From Erythrobacter litoralis (GTDB lineage: Bacteria; Pseudomonadota; Alphaproteobacteria; Sphingomonadales; Sphingomonadaceae): a DNA stretch of 64,000 nucleotides. The position numbers were made by a program, and so were the translations under genes. The DNA lies in NCBI RefSeq assembly GCF_029760855.1, contig NZ_SOSI01000003.1, positions 186,001 to 250,000 on the forward strand, in the 5' to 3' direction. The notes beneath the pieces were generated by a model, which saw only the letters and a program-made list of their open reading frames with translations, was not told the DNA's origin and did not search any database. Within the stretch, counting starts at the first letter, position 1. Each line of letters opens with the position of its first letter. Below, in pieces: positions 17,433 through 26,931 of the stretch.

Positions 17433-20400
17433 TCAATCGCCCTCGGCCAAAGCTTCCAAGATCGTTATCGCTTCCGTCGCCGGATCACTGAAAGGTGCTC
17501 CCTTTTTCGCCAGCCAACGGCCATCACTTGCATCGAGACCCTGTGCCTTTAGCCGTTCGTCATCCTCGCTTATCGGCGTGAATGCGATCGCAGCAGGGCC
17601 GGCGTTCACAGCGCGAATTTCGGTTTCGATCGCCAACATGGTGATGCGGGTGCGCTCCAGCAGCGTAGCGGCGTTTTGGGGCAGGCTTCCGAAGCGGTCC
17701 AGCAGTTCCGCTTCGAACGCTTCGAGGTCCTCGCGATCCTCGAGCCGCGCGAGCCGGACGTAAAGGTTCAGGCGCACCTCTTCTTCCGGGATCCATTCGG
17801 CTGGAAATCCCCCCGCCGCACCGGTCCGTATCTCGGGATGCCATTCGCGCTGCTTTTCTCCACGAGCACGGCGAAGGGCGCCTTCAAGCAGATGCTGATA
17901 TAGCTCGACCCCGATCAGCTTCATATGGCCGGCCTGCGCATCGCTGAGGATATCGCCGCCGCCACGCTGGTCGAGATCGGCACTGGCGATCGCGAAGCCA
18001 GAGCCAAGCTGATCGAAGGTCGCAAGCGTGCGCAGCCGTTTTTGCGTCGCTTCGCTCGTATCCTCGCCATCCGTCACGAGTACGACCTGTCCACGCCGCC
18101 GCCCCCGGCCGACACGCCCGCGAAGCTGATGCAGTTGGGCAAGGCCGAAGCGATCCGAGCGCCAGATTATCATTGTGTTGGCGCGCGGCACATCGAGCCC
18201 GGCTTCAATGATATTGGTCGCAAGCAGGATGTCGCCTTCCCCACGGGCGAAGCCGACCATCGCTTCGTCGAGGTCGGCGCCGGGCATCTTGCCGTGTGCT
18301 TCGACAAGCGTTTGCTTCGGGACGAGCTTTTCGAGCAGCGCCCGCATTTCGGGAAGGTCGGCGATACGCGGCACGACGACGAAGCTCTGTCCCTTTCGCG
18401 CCTTCTCGCGGGACAGCGCCACGCGGATCGTCGCATCGTCGATCCCGCTTACGGTCGTGCGTATCGGCTGGCGCCTGGCAGGCGGGGTCGCGATGATCGA
18501 AACCTGCTGCAGCCCGATTATTGCGCGATGGAGCGTGCGCGGGATCGGTGTCGCGCTCATCACGAGCAAGTGCACGCCTTTATGGCCGCGCAGCTTCGCC
18601 TTGTCGGCCGCGCCGAACCTCTGTTCCTCGTCGATGACCACCAGGCCCAGTTTCGCGTAGCGCACCGACTTGCCGACCACCGATGCCGTGCCGACGACGA
18701 TATCGATCGAACCGTCTGCGAGCCCTGCCCGCACGGCCTTTTTATCGGCAGCGCTGGACAGCCGCGACAGGCCGGCGACCTTCAGCCCGCTCTCCGCGAA
18801 GCGCCGGGTGAATTCGTCGAGATGCTGGCGCGCGAGGACCGTTGTGGGCGCGGCGATGATCACCTGATAGCCCGATAGCGCCGCGATCGCCGCCGCGCGG
18901 AGCGCCACCTCGGTCTTGCCGTAGCCGACATCGCCGATCACCAGCCGTTCCATGGGTTTGCCGGATTCGAGGTCGTCGCGAACCTCGGCTATCGCCCGTG
19001 CCTGATCGGGGGTTTCCGTGAACGGAAAGCCAGCGACGAAACGCTCGAGTGCGTCGCTTTCGGGTTTCATCACTGGCGCTTCCAGTTTGGCGCGCTCTTC
19101 CGCCAAGGTAATAAGGGCGCTCGCCGTTTCGCCGACCGCTTTGTCGATTTCAGCCCGGCGCTTGTCCCAGCTTTTGCCTTCCAGCTTGTCGAGCCTGACA
19201 TTGTCGCTGTCGCCACCGTAGCGCCAGAGCATTCCGGCATCGCGAACCGGAACCAGCCGGCGGTCCTCATCGGCGTATTCGAGTGCGATCACCTCGCCCT
19301 CGCCACCGGGAGCCGGTTCCAGTCCGAGAAGTTTCGCGAACCCATGCTCTTCGTGAATTACGAGGTCGCCCGCGTGCATCTCTGCGCCGCCAAGCCCTAC
19401 TGCCTGAACGCCTGCGGGTTTCTGCTGGATCAAAGCACGCGTACCGAGGATATCGGCGGCGGCGATCAGCGTGAGACTGGCCCCGCGCGCGCCCCGGTCG
19501 AGCGGTGCTGCGAACATCGCGATCTCCGCCCCCTTGTGCTTATGCAGCTCGCGGATATCGGCATGATCGGAAGCGCCGGACAGGACACCCTTCAAACGCC
19601 CGCGTAGAAACCGCAGGTCGCGTTCGCTGCCGACCAGGGCGATAGCACGCTTCGCCTTGCGCTCGGCATCGAGGAAGCGTTTCACCGCACGGGCGGTCGA
19701 CTTGCTTTCGGCAAAGCGCGGTACGGCTTCGATGGCGCTTCTATCGCTCGTTTCGAGATCGCTTTCGCTGCGCCAATCGCCCAGTGCTTCGAGCCAGCGT
19801 TCATTCGATACGGCGTCGACCTCGTTCTTGTCCTGCTTCGTCATTCGCACGGCCAATTGGACAAATCCTCGCCGCCGTTTTTCCGCGAGCGAGGAAGAAA
19901 GCACGATGCCCGCAGGGATATGATCCAGGAGAACCGCATCTAATGGTTCCGCCGGTTCGGCAGCACGCCCGATCTCGATTTCATCGCACGGTTCGCCCCG
20001 CATCTGCGTGACGGGATCGAAATGATGAATACCGATGATCTTATCGTCGTCGATCGCGATGCGGACGGGGCCGCCCGCGTCGGCGGGGAACAGGTCGATC
20101 ACTTCTCCGCGCACGGCGATCTCGCCCGGCTCGTCGATCCGGTCGTCCGCAAAGTATCCGTTGGCGACCGCTTGAGCCGCGAACCGCTCCGGATCGATCG
20201 GATCGCCTACGCGGATGATGGGCGGCGCGGCATCGAAAGCCGTCGGAGCCTGATAGCGATGCGCGGCCGCTTCTCCGCTGGCCACCACTATGGGCCTCTC
20301 GGCGCTATCGTCTTGCGCAAGCGCTCGCAACTGGCGCAGCGCGGTCACGCGGTGGCCGATATTCGCAGGAGAGGCTGGCGCGTCTTCTCCAGGCAAAGTG

Positions 20401-20594
20401 TCGGCTGCAGGCACATGTATGACAGGCACATCGGGCAGCAGTGCTTCAAGCACCGATGCTAGGCTCTCTGCTTCGGTCTCATCATCCGCGAGGTAAAGGA
20501 TCGGCCGTTCGTCGAGTACTGCGAGGATGCGCAACACCTTGGCCCCCATACCGTCGACGGCGGCCTCGGCCGGGGCCTTCTCCAACTTCTGCAA
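17433..20594 (-). CDS. Mfd-like superfamily-2 DNA translocase (divergent transcription-repair coupling factor)
   Basis: A 1053-residue protein with Mfd architecture: an N-terminal UvrB-like module including VRGEVIDLFP, a CarD/RNA-polymerase-interaction domain (GDLVIHEEHGFAKLLGLE), then an SF2 translocase with GDVGYGKTE, DEEQRFG, SATPIPRTL and QLRGRVGRG, and a C-terminal TRCF domain. It is about 100 residues shorter than typical Mfd. Several usually invariant stretches differ, for example NIIEAGLDVPRAN and GGGDILSDAQAGH where canonical Mfd has E(S/T)G(L/I)DIP and GAGNLLGDEQSGH. It may therefore be an Mfd paralogue and not the housekeeping copy. The start is a TTG with AGGAA 5' of it; an ATG 15 codons in is the alternative. 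It directly follows a broken BioF-like gene. Confidence 0.75.
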   Translation of the reverse strand: MQKLEKAPAEAAVDGMGAKVLRILAVLDERPILYLADDETEAESLASVLEALLPDVPVIHVPAADTLPGEDAPASPANIGHRVTALRQLRALAQDDSAERPIVVASGEAAAHRYQAPTAFDAAPPIIRVGDPIDPERFAAQAVANGYFADDRIDEPGEIAVRGEVIDLFPADAGGPVRIAIDDDKIIGIHHFDPVTQMRGEPCDEIEIGRAAEPAEPLDAVLLDHIPAGIVLSSSLAEKRRRGFVQLAVRMTKQDKNEVDAVSNERWLEALGDWRSESDLETSDRSAIEAVPRFAESKSTARAVKRFLDAERKAKRAIALVGSERDLRFLRGRLKGVLSGASDHADIRELHKHKGAEIAMFAAPLDRGARGASLTLIAAADILGTRALIQQKPAGVQAVGLGGAEMHAGDLVIHEEHGFAKLLGLEPAPGGEGEVIALEYADEDRRLVPVRDAGMLWRYGGDSDNVRLDKLEGKSWDKRRAEIDKAVGETASALITLAEERAKLEAPVMKPESDALERFVAGFPFTETPDQARAIAEVRDDLESGKPMERLVIGDVGYGKTEVALRAAAIAALSGYQVIIAAPTTVLARQHLDEFTRRFAESGLKVAGLSRLSSAADKKAVRAGLADGSIDIVVGTASVVGKSVRYAKLGLVVIDEEQRFGAADKAKLRGHKGVHLLVMSATPIPRTLHRAIIGLQQVSIIATPPARRQPIRTTVSGIDDATIRVALSREKARKGQSFVVVPRIADLPEMRALLEKLVPKQTLVEAHGKMPGADLDEAMVGFARGEGDILLATNIIEAGLDVPRANTMIIWRSDRFGLAQLHQLRGRVGRGRRRGQVVLVTDGEDTSEATQKRLRTLATFDQLGSGFAIASADLDQRGGGDILSDAQAGHMKLIGVELYQHLLEGALRRARGEKQREWHPEIRTGAAGGFPAEWIPEEEVRLNLYVRLARLEDREDLEAFEAELLDRFGSLPQNAATLLERTRITMLAIETEIRAVNAGPAAIAFTPISEDDERLKAQGLDASDGRWLAKKGAPFSDPATEAITILEALAEGD

Positions 20595-20603
20595 ACGAAA
20601 TTC

Positions 20604-21014
20604 CTATTGCGGGAACGAGCCGGAACAGTCCGGCACTGCCAATACGTTCGCCCTGTCCTTTTGTTGCAAGCCGACGAGACCTGTCTTCGTTCTCAACGGC
20701 TTGCGTCCGCAATTGGCGCGCCACGAAGCGATCGCATCCGCTGCGGCGTTCACATCGTTGTGTGCGAACGCTTGGCAGGGGGCACGCGAAACCCGCATGC
20801 CTTCATGTAAACCGGCATGGATCAGCGCATCGTGGAGAACGAGATCGTTACGCTGCGGCAAAGTCGAGATAATGAGACTGATTGCGGCAAAGCCCGAACC
20901 GGCGAACAGCGCGCTCTCGCAGCCGAAGAAATTTGCGGCATCCGCCTCCAGAGCGGCGTGTTCCGGCGCGTTGCCGCTCTCGCTTTCCCGCCTCGCTCCT
21001 CGGCATTCGAACAA
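20604..21014 (-). pseudogene. Truncated BioF/AONS-type PLP enzyme remnant
   Basis: A 136-codon open frame matches only the middle of the alpha-oxoamine synthase family (BioF, KBL, serine palmitoyltransferase). Recognisable pieces are GNAPEHAALEADAANFF, LFAGSGFAA, DLVLHDALIHAGLHEG and AFAHNDV, which line up with roughly residues 100-200 of BioF. The N-terminal substrate region and everything after it, including the PLP-binding lysine region, are absent, and the frame ends 10 nt before the Mfd-like start. Upstream sequence in the other frames shows no continuous match. I read it as a decayed gene, not a functional short protein. Confidence 0.55.
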
Positions 21015-21500
21015 TCATTCGGAAAACCGCCCAATTCCGAATGCCCATGACGGAAAAACGCGCTGCCGCTGCACATAACCCCTTTCCTACTCGTCTCGCG
21101 CCCGCTTAACCCCCTCGTCGCAACGGGTGCGGTGGCGGTTGGCGCTTCGCTCATCACATCGCGTTGACGGTCGATGAAAAACGACCGGCACTTATCGGGA
21201 GCGGGCCGACCGGACCCGCCGTGCCGCTGCCGGCCTCACGGACGCGGCGCAGCAAAATGGGGGTGTGCCCCCATGGCAGAGGATGGGAGCCTGCGTGGCC
21301 CGCCCCCTCGCCGCCCGATAGGCTTGGGCCGAACGGATGCTAAATTTGTGCGGCGGCAATTCCGTCATCCGCTTTTACGAAGCCGCACACAGCACGCCCG
21401 TATGCTGCCGGGCCAACACCGCATCGGCCGTCACCCGTTGCTCTTATTTCTCGCAAGATCCGCGCGGCGGAGGTTAGGCGTGTCCGCTAGCCGCGTGCGG
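21015..21500. other. Non-coding stretch with a G/C hairpin
   Basis: No convincing gene is present over this 486-nt stretch. It holds a 7-bp perfect hairpin, ATGGGGG-TGTG-CCCCCAT at 21257-21274, and a 46-codon frame at 21337-21477 with four cysteines but no domain. It may hold more decayed sequence belonging to the BioF-like remnant. Confidence 0.45.
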
Positions 21501-21881
21501 TCAGACCCGCTGCATCAATTCAATGCGATTGCCGAACGGATCGGCGATGTCGCCGCGGCGGAAGCCTTCGAGCGGCTTGCCCGGCTTGAACGGTATGCCC
21601 GACGCTTCGAGCCGCTCGACCAACTCCCCCAGGTCGCGGACTAGCAGCGCCGGATGCGCACGGTTGGCGGGCAGGAACAGCTCTTCCACCCCGCAATGGA
21701 TGGCGACGCCTTCACCTTCGAACCAGCACCCGCCATTGACCGCAAGATGCACCGGCTTGCGGCGTTCCCGAAGGCCCATCAGCCCGCTCCAGAACCGGCG
21801 GGCATCCTCCTCGCCGCCATGCGGCATGGCGAGTTGCACGTGGTCTATGCCGAGGATAGAGGCCGCGCTCTTTTCGTTCAT
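21501..21881 (-). CDS. VOC (glyoxalase/bleomycin-resistance fold) protein
   Basis: A 126-residue single-domain vicinal-oxygen-chelate protein. It begins ILGIDHVQLAMP, with the paired beta-alpha-beta-beta-beta units continuing to DPFGNRIELMQRV, the usual C-terminal strand of the fold. The ATG at 21881 overlaps the rsh stop by 4 nt (ATGA), so translation is probably coupled to rsh. A longer frame reaching 22325 lies antiparallel in phase to rsh and is not used. Metal ligands cannot be assigned with certainty; substrate is unknown. The tight coupling to a (p)ppGpp enzyme is worth noting. Confidence 0.85.
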   Translation of the reverse strand: MNEKSAASILGIDHVQLAMPHGGEEDARRFWSGLMGLRERRKPVHLAVNGGCWFEGEGVAIHCGVEELFLPANRAHPALLVRDLGELVERLEASGIPFKPGKPLEGFRRGDIADPFGNRIELMQRV

Positions 21882-23968
21882 ACTCGCTCCGCCTGCGCCA
21901 CCGCATCGCTCGCACGCACGGCGCTCAATATGCGGTTGAGATGGGCGAGATCCTGCACTTCGAGATCGGCATCGTAGGTAGTGAACGGATGGTCGAGCTG
22001 GGTCTGCTGCAGGCTCTGCACGTTCACGTTGTTCTTGGCGAAGATGCCGGCCATTTCCGCCAGCGTCCCCATCCGATCGTACAGCGTGATACGCAGGCGG
22101 CCGACCGCGCCCATGCTGCGCTTGCCCCAGCTCAGGTCCAGCCAGTCGGACCCGATGCCGTCGGCCAGCCGGTGGCAGTCGATCGTGTGGACCTCCACGC
22201 CTTCGCCCGGCAGGCGCAGGCCGACGATCCGGTCGCCCGGCACGGGATGGCAGCATTCGGCGAGCTTGTACCCGACGCCCGGCGTCAGGCCACGGATGGA
22301 AAGCGACTTGGTGCCGCGGCTCCATTCGGCTTCGTCTTCCATGCCGTCGGTCGAGCCGGGAACGAGCGCTTCCATTACGTCGCGATCCGTGATCTTGGCG
22401 GAACCGATGGCGTAATAGAGGTCGTCCTCCTCCTCCATGGCGAGGCGTTCGAGCGCGCCACGCATCGCCTTCTTACCGACCTTGGCAGGCACGCGGGTGG
22501 CGATCTCGTCGAACAGCTTGCGGCCGATCTCCGCCACTTCGGCGCGTTCCTTCAGGCGGACGGCACGGCGGATGGAGGCGCGCGCCTTACCGGTGACCAC
22601 GAAGCCGAGCCAGCTCATCTGCGGCTCCGCATTCTCGCCCTTGAGGATTTCCACGACGTCGCCGTTCGCAAGCTGGGTGCGAAGCGGCATGTGCCGCCCG
22701 TTGATCCGCGCACCGACCGTCTGCAGGCCGAGATCGGTGTGGACGGCGAAGGCGAAATCCACCGCGGTCGATCCGCGCGGCAGCTGGAACAGCGCGCCCT
22801 TCGGCGTGAAGGCGAAGATGCGATCCTGGTAGATCGCCATGCGCGTATGCTCGAGCAGCTCTTCGGCATCGTGGCTTGCATCCACAATCTCGATCAGGTC
22901 GCGCAGCCATGCCACCTGTCCATCCGGCCGATCGCCCTGCTTGTATGCCCAGTGGGCGGCAAGGCCGAATTCGTTGAGGCGGTGCATCTCGCGCGTGCGG
23001 ATCTGCACTTCGACACGCATCGACTTGCCGTAGATCAGCGAGGTGTGGAGGCTGCGATAGCCATTGGTCTTCGGCGTCGAGATATAGTCCTTGAAGCGAC
23101 CCGGCAGGCACTGCCACGTGGTGTGCAATATACCCAGCGCCCGGTAGCAATCGGCCACATCCTCGCAGATGATGCGGAACGCCATGATGTCGGTCACTTG
23201 TTCGAAGCTGACATGGCGCTCGGCCATCTTGCGCCAGATCGAATAGGGGTGCTTCTCGCGGCCCGAAACTTCGGTGACGATGCCGGCCTCGGCCAGCGCG
23301 TGCTTCATGTCGAGCGCGATCCGGTCGACCTGCCCGCCATCCTGCTCGCGGATCTGCTCGAGCCGCTGCATGATCGTGGCATAGCCTTCGGGCTCCAGCT
23401 GTTCGAAGGCGAGCAGCTGCATTTCGCGCATGTATTCGTACATGCCCACCCGTTCGGCCAGGGGGGCATAGATCTCCATCGTCTCGCGGGCGATGCGCTG
23501 GCGCTTCTCCTCCTTCTTGATGAAGTGGAGCGTGCGCATGTTGTGCAGCCGGTCGCCCAGCTTGACCAGGAGAACGCGGATGTCCTCGCTCATCGCGAGC
23601 AAGAACTTGCGCAGGTTCTCCGCCGCCCGTTCGTTTTCGGGCATCTGCTCGATCTTGGACAGCTTGGTGACGCCGTCCACCAGCCGGGCGACGTCGGGGC
23701 CGAAATTGCGATCGATATCGTCGATCGTGGCGAGCGTATCCTCCACCGTGTCGTGGAGCAGCGCGGTGACGATGGTTTCCTGATCGAGCTTCAGGTCGGT
23801 CATCAAGCCGGCGACTTCGACCGGATGGCTAAAATAGGGATCGCCGCTGGCGCGCGTCTGCGTGCCGTGTTTCTGGACGGTATAGACGTAGGCGCGGTTC
23901 AGCATCACCTCGTCGGCGTCGGGGTCGTATTCCTTGACCCGCTCTACGAGTTCGTACTGGCGCAGCAT
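21878..23968 (-). CDS. rsh: RelA/SpoT-family bifunctional (p)ppGpp synthetase/hydrolase
   Basis: A 696-residue long RSH enzyme that makes and hydrolyses (p)ppGpp for the stringent response. The N-terminal HD hydrolase domain is intact, with H34, FSHPVE at 46-51 and LLHDTVEDT at 71-79. The synthetase domain has NGYRSLHTSL and EVQIRTREMH. A TGS domain (FAFTPKGALFQLP) and a C-terminal ACT domain follow. Alphaproteobacteria usually have one such bifunctional enzyme, so this is probably the main RSH. It is the first gene of a pair with the VOC protein. The start ATG at 23968 gives the normal family N-terminus. Confidence 0.96.
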   Translation of the reverse strand: MLRQYELVERVKEYDPDADEVMLNRAYVYTVQKHGTQTRASGDPYFSHPVEVAGLMTDLKLDQETIVTALLHDTVEDTLATIDDIDRNFGPDVARLVDGVTKLSKIEQMPENERAAENLRKFLLAMSEDIRVLLVKLGDRLHNMRTLHFIKKEEKRQRIARETMEIYAPLAERVGMYEYMREMQLLAFEQLEPEGYATIMQRLEQIREQDGGQVDRIALDMKHALAEAGIVTEVSGREKHPYSIWRKMAERHVSFEQVTDIMAFRIICEDVADCYRALGILHTTWQCLPGRFKDYISTPKTNGYRSLHTSLIYGKSMRVEVQIRTREMHRLNEFGLAAHWAYKQGDRPDGQVAWLRDLIEIVDASHDAEELLEHTRMAIYQDRIFAFTPKGALFQLPRGSTAVDFAFAVHTDLGLQTVGARINGRHMPLRTQLANGDVVEILKGENAEPQMSWLGFVVTGKARASIRRAVRLKERAEVAEIGRKLFDEIATRVPAKVGKKAMRGALERLAMEEEDDLYYAIGSAKITDRDVMEALVPGSTDGMEDEAEWSRGTKSLSIRGLTPGVGYKLAECCHPVPGDRIVGLRLPGEGVEVHTIDCHRLADGIGSDWLDLSWGKRSMGAVGRLRITLYDRMGTLAEMAGIFAKNNVNVQSLQQTQLDHPFTTYDADLEVQDLAHLNRILSAVRASDAVAQAERV

Positions 23969-24024
23969 TGCGGGAATGATGTGGTCAAATCATCCCGCAA
24001 TGCAACGCAAAAACCGCGAACAGA

Positions 24025-25941
24025 CTAATCGGTTCGGCCAAGCACCCGGTCGACGCCCGCGCGAGTTACCGCGTGGTAGGTCGGGCGGGTCCGGTCGTAG
24101 ACTCGCTGTGCGATCGGCATGCCCCACTGCTCGTCCGCAGCCAGCACCGCGAAAAGCGGACGCACGAATTTCGCGCGGCCGACATCGGCGAGGAAGGTCT
24201 CGGCCTGCGGCACTGCCGGCTGGTAGCGGTTGGCGAGCGCCAGTTCGAGCCAGAGGAACAGCTCCTCGTTATTGCCGGTCTGCGAAAGGCCCAGCGCCCG
24301 GTCGAGCGCGGCAAGCTGGTTGGCGGTGCGTTCCTTGGGAATATTGTCGAGGAAGCGCTGGCGTTCCGCGCTGGTCCAGCTTTCCCAGCTTGAAGGGATC
24401 GTCCCTGCATTGGCATAGGCGCCGACCGCCGCATCCACCTCGGCGAAGGCGGCGGGATCGGGACGCTTCACGTTGGACGGCAGGCCCGGCTCGAAAATCC
24501 ATTCGCGCAGCATCAGTCGTTCCGCCTCTTCCGGCGAGCGGACAAGGTTGGCCATCATGTCGTCGTACAGCATCTGGCTGGTCGCGGGTTCGAACGCATG
24601 ATTGTCGAACCACTGCCGCAGCCACGCATCGAAGCGCTCGCGGCCCACGATGCCTTCCACCGTACGCATGAAATAGTGGCCCTTGTCGTAGGCAATCGCA
24701 CTTCCGACCAGTTCGCCTTCGCCGTCATTGTGCAGCGCGGTGCCCGGCGCATCCGCGCCGACCTCGTCCAGCGTTTCCTGGATGTTGGCAAAGGCAAGGC
24801 TTGCTTCCTGTTCGGCGCGCTTCTTGCCGTAGACCGCCTCCACGATCCGGTTCTCGAAATAGGAGGTCACGCCTTCGTTGAGCCAGCCGTCGCCCCACAC
24901 CGCATTCGTCACCAGATTGCCCGACCAGCTGTGCGCCAGTTCGTGCGCGACGAGACCGTTGTTCGACCGATCGCCGGCGATGAAGGTGGGGGTGAGGAAG
25001 GTCATCACCGGGTTTTCCATCCCGCCATAGGGGAAGGACGGCGGCAGCACGATCATGTCGTACCGTCCCCAGCGATAGGGACCGTAGAGCTTCTCGGCGG
25101 CGGCGACCAATTGCTCGGTATCGCCCACTTCCTGCGCGGCGCGCGGCAGAACCGACGGTTCCGCCCAGACGCCGGTCCGCGGACCCAGTGCCTGGAAGTC
25201 GATGTCCCCCGCCGCGATTGCGATGAGATAGGGCGGCACCGGCTTGTCCATCACGAAGCGGAAGGCGCGGCGTCCGTCGCTCAGGTCCTCCGGCTCGCCC
25301 TGCCGCACGCCGCTCATCACCACGTCGAGCGGCTTGGGCGCGGTGATGCGTGCTTCCCAGGTCTGGCGGATGCCAGGGCTGTCCTGCGTGGGAATCCAGG
25401 TGCGGTTGAGGATCGCCTGGCCCTGACTGAACAGGAAGGGATATTCGCCGCCCGCGGTCTGTTCGGGGCTGAGCCATTGCAGTGCGCTGGCATTCTCGGC
25501 GGCGGCGTATGCGATGCGGATTTGCCGCGCATCGCCGATCCGGATGGTCAGCGGCGCGCCCATATCGTCATTCGCTCCGGCACGCGGCCGGCCAATCTCG
25601 TAAGGCAGCGCCCGGCCCTCGCCATCGGTGATCGACGTGATCTGCAAGCCCTTGTCGTCAAGCACGATTTCTTCGGCACCCGGCTCGGCCATGATGTCGA
25701 GCACAGCGGTGCCGCCGATCGCCTGCGCATCGAAGTTCAGGTCAAGGTCGAGCGCGACGTGAGTGACGCGCGCAATCTGCGGCTGGGCGTAGGTCTGGTT
25801 GTCCTTCGCCTCCGGCGTCGTCAGGATCGGCGAGACCATCGCATCGCCGGCGCGGGTTTGCTGGGCCATCGGCGCGGTCTCCATCGTGGTGCAGGCGGTG
25901 GTGGCAAGAAGGGCAATCAGGGGTGCGGCAAGGCGGCGCAT
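24025..25941 (-). CDS. M1-family zinc aminopeptidase, predicted lipoprotein
   Basis: A 638-residue member of the M1 family, closest in layout to the leukotriene-A4-hydrolase/aminopeptidase B branch. It has a lipobox ending at Cys17 (LLATTAC). The exopeptidase motif GGMEN is at 306-310, the zinc motif HELAH at 333-337 and the third ligand Glu356 in LNEG. A C-terminal helical domain follows. It should trim N-terminal residues from peptides in the cell envelope. It ends 56 nt from the rsh start on the same strand and could be weakly co-transcribed. Confidence 0.93.
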   Translation of the reverse strand: MRRLAAPLIALLATTACTTMETAPMAQQTRAGDAMVSPILTTPEAKDNQTYAQPQIARVTHVALDLDLNFDAQAIGGTAVLDIMAEPGAEEIVLDDKGLQITSITDGEGRALPYEIGRPRAGANDDMGAPLTIRIGDARQIRIAYAAAENASALQWLSPEQTAGGEYPFLFSQGQAILNRTWIPTQDSPGIRQTWEARITAPKPLDVVMSGVRQGEPEDLSDGRRAFRFVMDKPVPPYLIAIAAGDIDFQALGPRTGVWAEPSVLPRAAQEVGDTEQLVAAAEKLYGPYRWGRYDMIVLPPSFPYGGMENPVMTFLTPTFIAGDRSNNGLVAHELAHSWSGNLVTNAVWGDGWLNEGVTSYFENRIVEAVYGKKRAEQEASLAFANIQETLDEVGADAPGTALHNDGEGELVGSAIAYDKGHYFMRTVEGIVGRERFDAWLRQWFDNHAFEPATSQMLYDDMMANLVRSPEEAERLMLREWIFEPGLPSNVKRPDPAAFAEVDAAVGAYANAGTIPSSWESWTSAERQRFLDNIPKERTANQLAALDRALGLSQTGNNEELFLWLELALANRYQPAVPQAETFLADVGRAKFVRPLFAVLAADEQWGMPIAQRVYDRTRPTYHAVTRAGVDRVLGRTD

Positions 25942-26028
25942 CGAATTCTCCGGAAATCCAAGTATCTGTTACAGATGCCTATATGGCGATGAACGCGCGA
26001 TTGGCCAAACGCTGCGCGCGCTTGCCAA

Positions 26029-26886
26029 TCAGCTCCACACGGCGCGCGGCGGCAGGCTCATCAGGATGGCATCGATATTCCCGCCGGTCTTGAGGCCGAA
26101 CAGCGTGCCGCGGTCGTAAACAAGGTTGAACTCGGCATAGCGCCCGCGCCATTCGAGCTGGGTCTGGACATCGGCATCGGAGAAGTCGCTGTCCATCCGG
26201 CGGCGGACCAGCATCGGGTAGACGTCCAGAAACGCTTCTCCCACATCCTTGGTGAAGGCGAGATTGCGCGCGAACGCCTCGCGATCGTCGCATTCCAGAT
26301 GATCGTAGAAGATGCCCCCGACCCCGCGATGCACACCGCGATGGGGGATGTAGAAATACTCGTCCGCCCACTTCTTGAACCGGTCGTAATAGGTGGGGTT
26401 GTGAGCCGAACAGGCGGCGCGGAAGCGGGCGTGGAAGGCTTCCGTGTCGTCCTCGTAGGGGATCGGCGGATTGAGGTCCGCCCCGCCCCCGAACCATGCC
26501 TTGGTGGTGGCGAGGAAGCGGGTGTTCATATGGACCGCGGGCACATGCGGATTGGCCATGTGCGCAACCAGGCTGATGCCGGTGGCGGTGAAACCGGGCG
26601 CTTCCTCACTCGCGCCGTTGATCGTACCGGCGAATTCCTTGGCGAAGCTGCCCCGCACGGTGGAAACATTGACGCCCACCTTCTCGAACACCTTGCCCTT
26701 CATCAGGCCGCGCGTCCCGCCGCCGGGATCGGCATTGCCCTCTTCCTCGCGGTGCCATTCGGTATATTCGAACGCCGCATCCGACCCCGCCTCCCGCTCG
26801 ATCGTCTCGAACTCGGCGCAGATGCGATTGCGCAAGATTTCGAACCATGTGCGGGCTTCGTGGGTTTCGCTGGACCAGTCTGTCAT
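26029..26886 (-). CDS. hemF: Oxygen-dependent coproporphyrinogen III oxidase
   Basis: A 285-residue HemF catalysing the aerobic oxidative decarboxylation of coproporphyrinogen III to protoporphyrinogen IX. Family motifs run through the protein: GGGTRGLMKGKVFEK, VNVSTVRG, MANPHVPAVHMNTR, AWFGGGADLNPP, YYDRFKKWADEYFYIPHR and EFNLVYDRGTLFGL. The ATG at 26886 gives the usual length; the frame could extend 12 codons further but without a better site. It is divergent from pdeM with a 45-nt gap. Confidence 0.97.
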   Translation of the reverse strand: MTDWSSETHEARTWFEILRNRICAEFETIEREAGSDAAFEYTEWHREEEGNADPGGGTRGLMKGKVFEKVGVNVSTVRGSFAKEFAGTINGASEEAPGFTATGISLVAHMANPHVPAVHMNTRFLATTKAWFGGGADLNPPIPYEDDTEAFHARFRAACSAHNPTYYDRFKKWADEYFYIPHRGVHRGVGGIFYDHLECDDREAFARNLAFTKDVGEAFLDVYPMLVRRRMDSDFSDADVQTQLEWRGRYAEFNLVYDRGTLFGLKTGGNIDAILMSLPPRAVWS

Positions 26887-26931
26887 GCGACAAGCCTTGC
26901 CAAGCCGAGGCCGCAAGGGCAATAGCCCCGC

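Noticed and set aside
21257..21274. ATGGGGG-TGTG-CCCCCAT hairpin considered as a terminator or small-RNA element.
   Set aside because: No gene ends next to it and no T-run follows; left as a structural note only.
21337..21477. 46-codon frame with four cysteines after the BioF-like remnant.
   Set aside because: Too short to judge and lacks a clear ribosome site; might be chance in decayed sequence.
21941..24028. Rightward 695-codon frame opposite rsh.
   Set aside because: Antisense to an intact RSH enzyme; composition is typical of mirrored GC-rich coding sequence.
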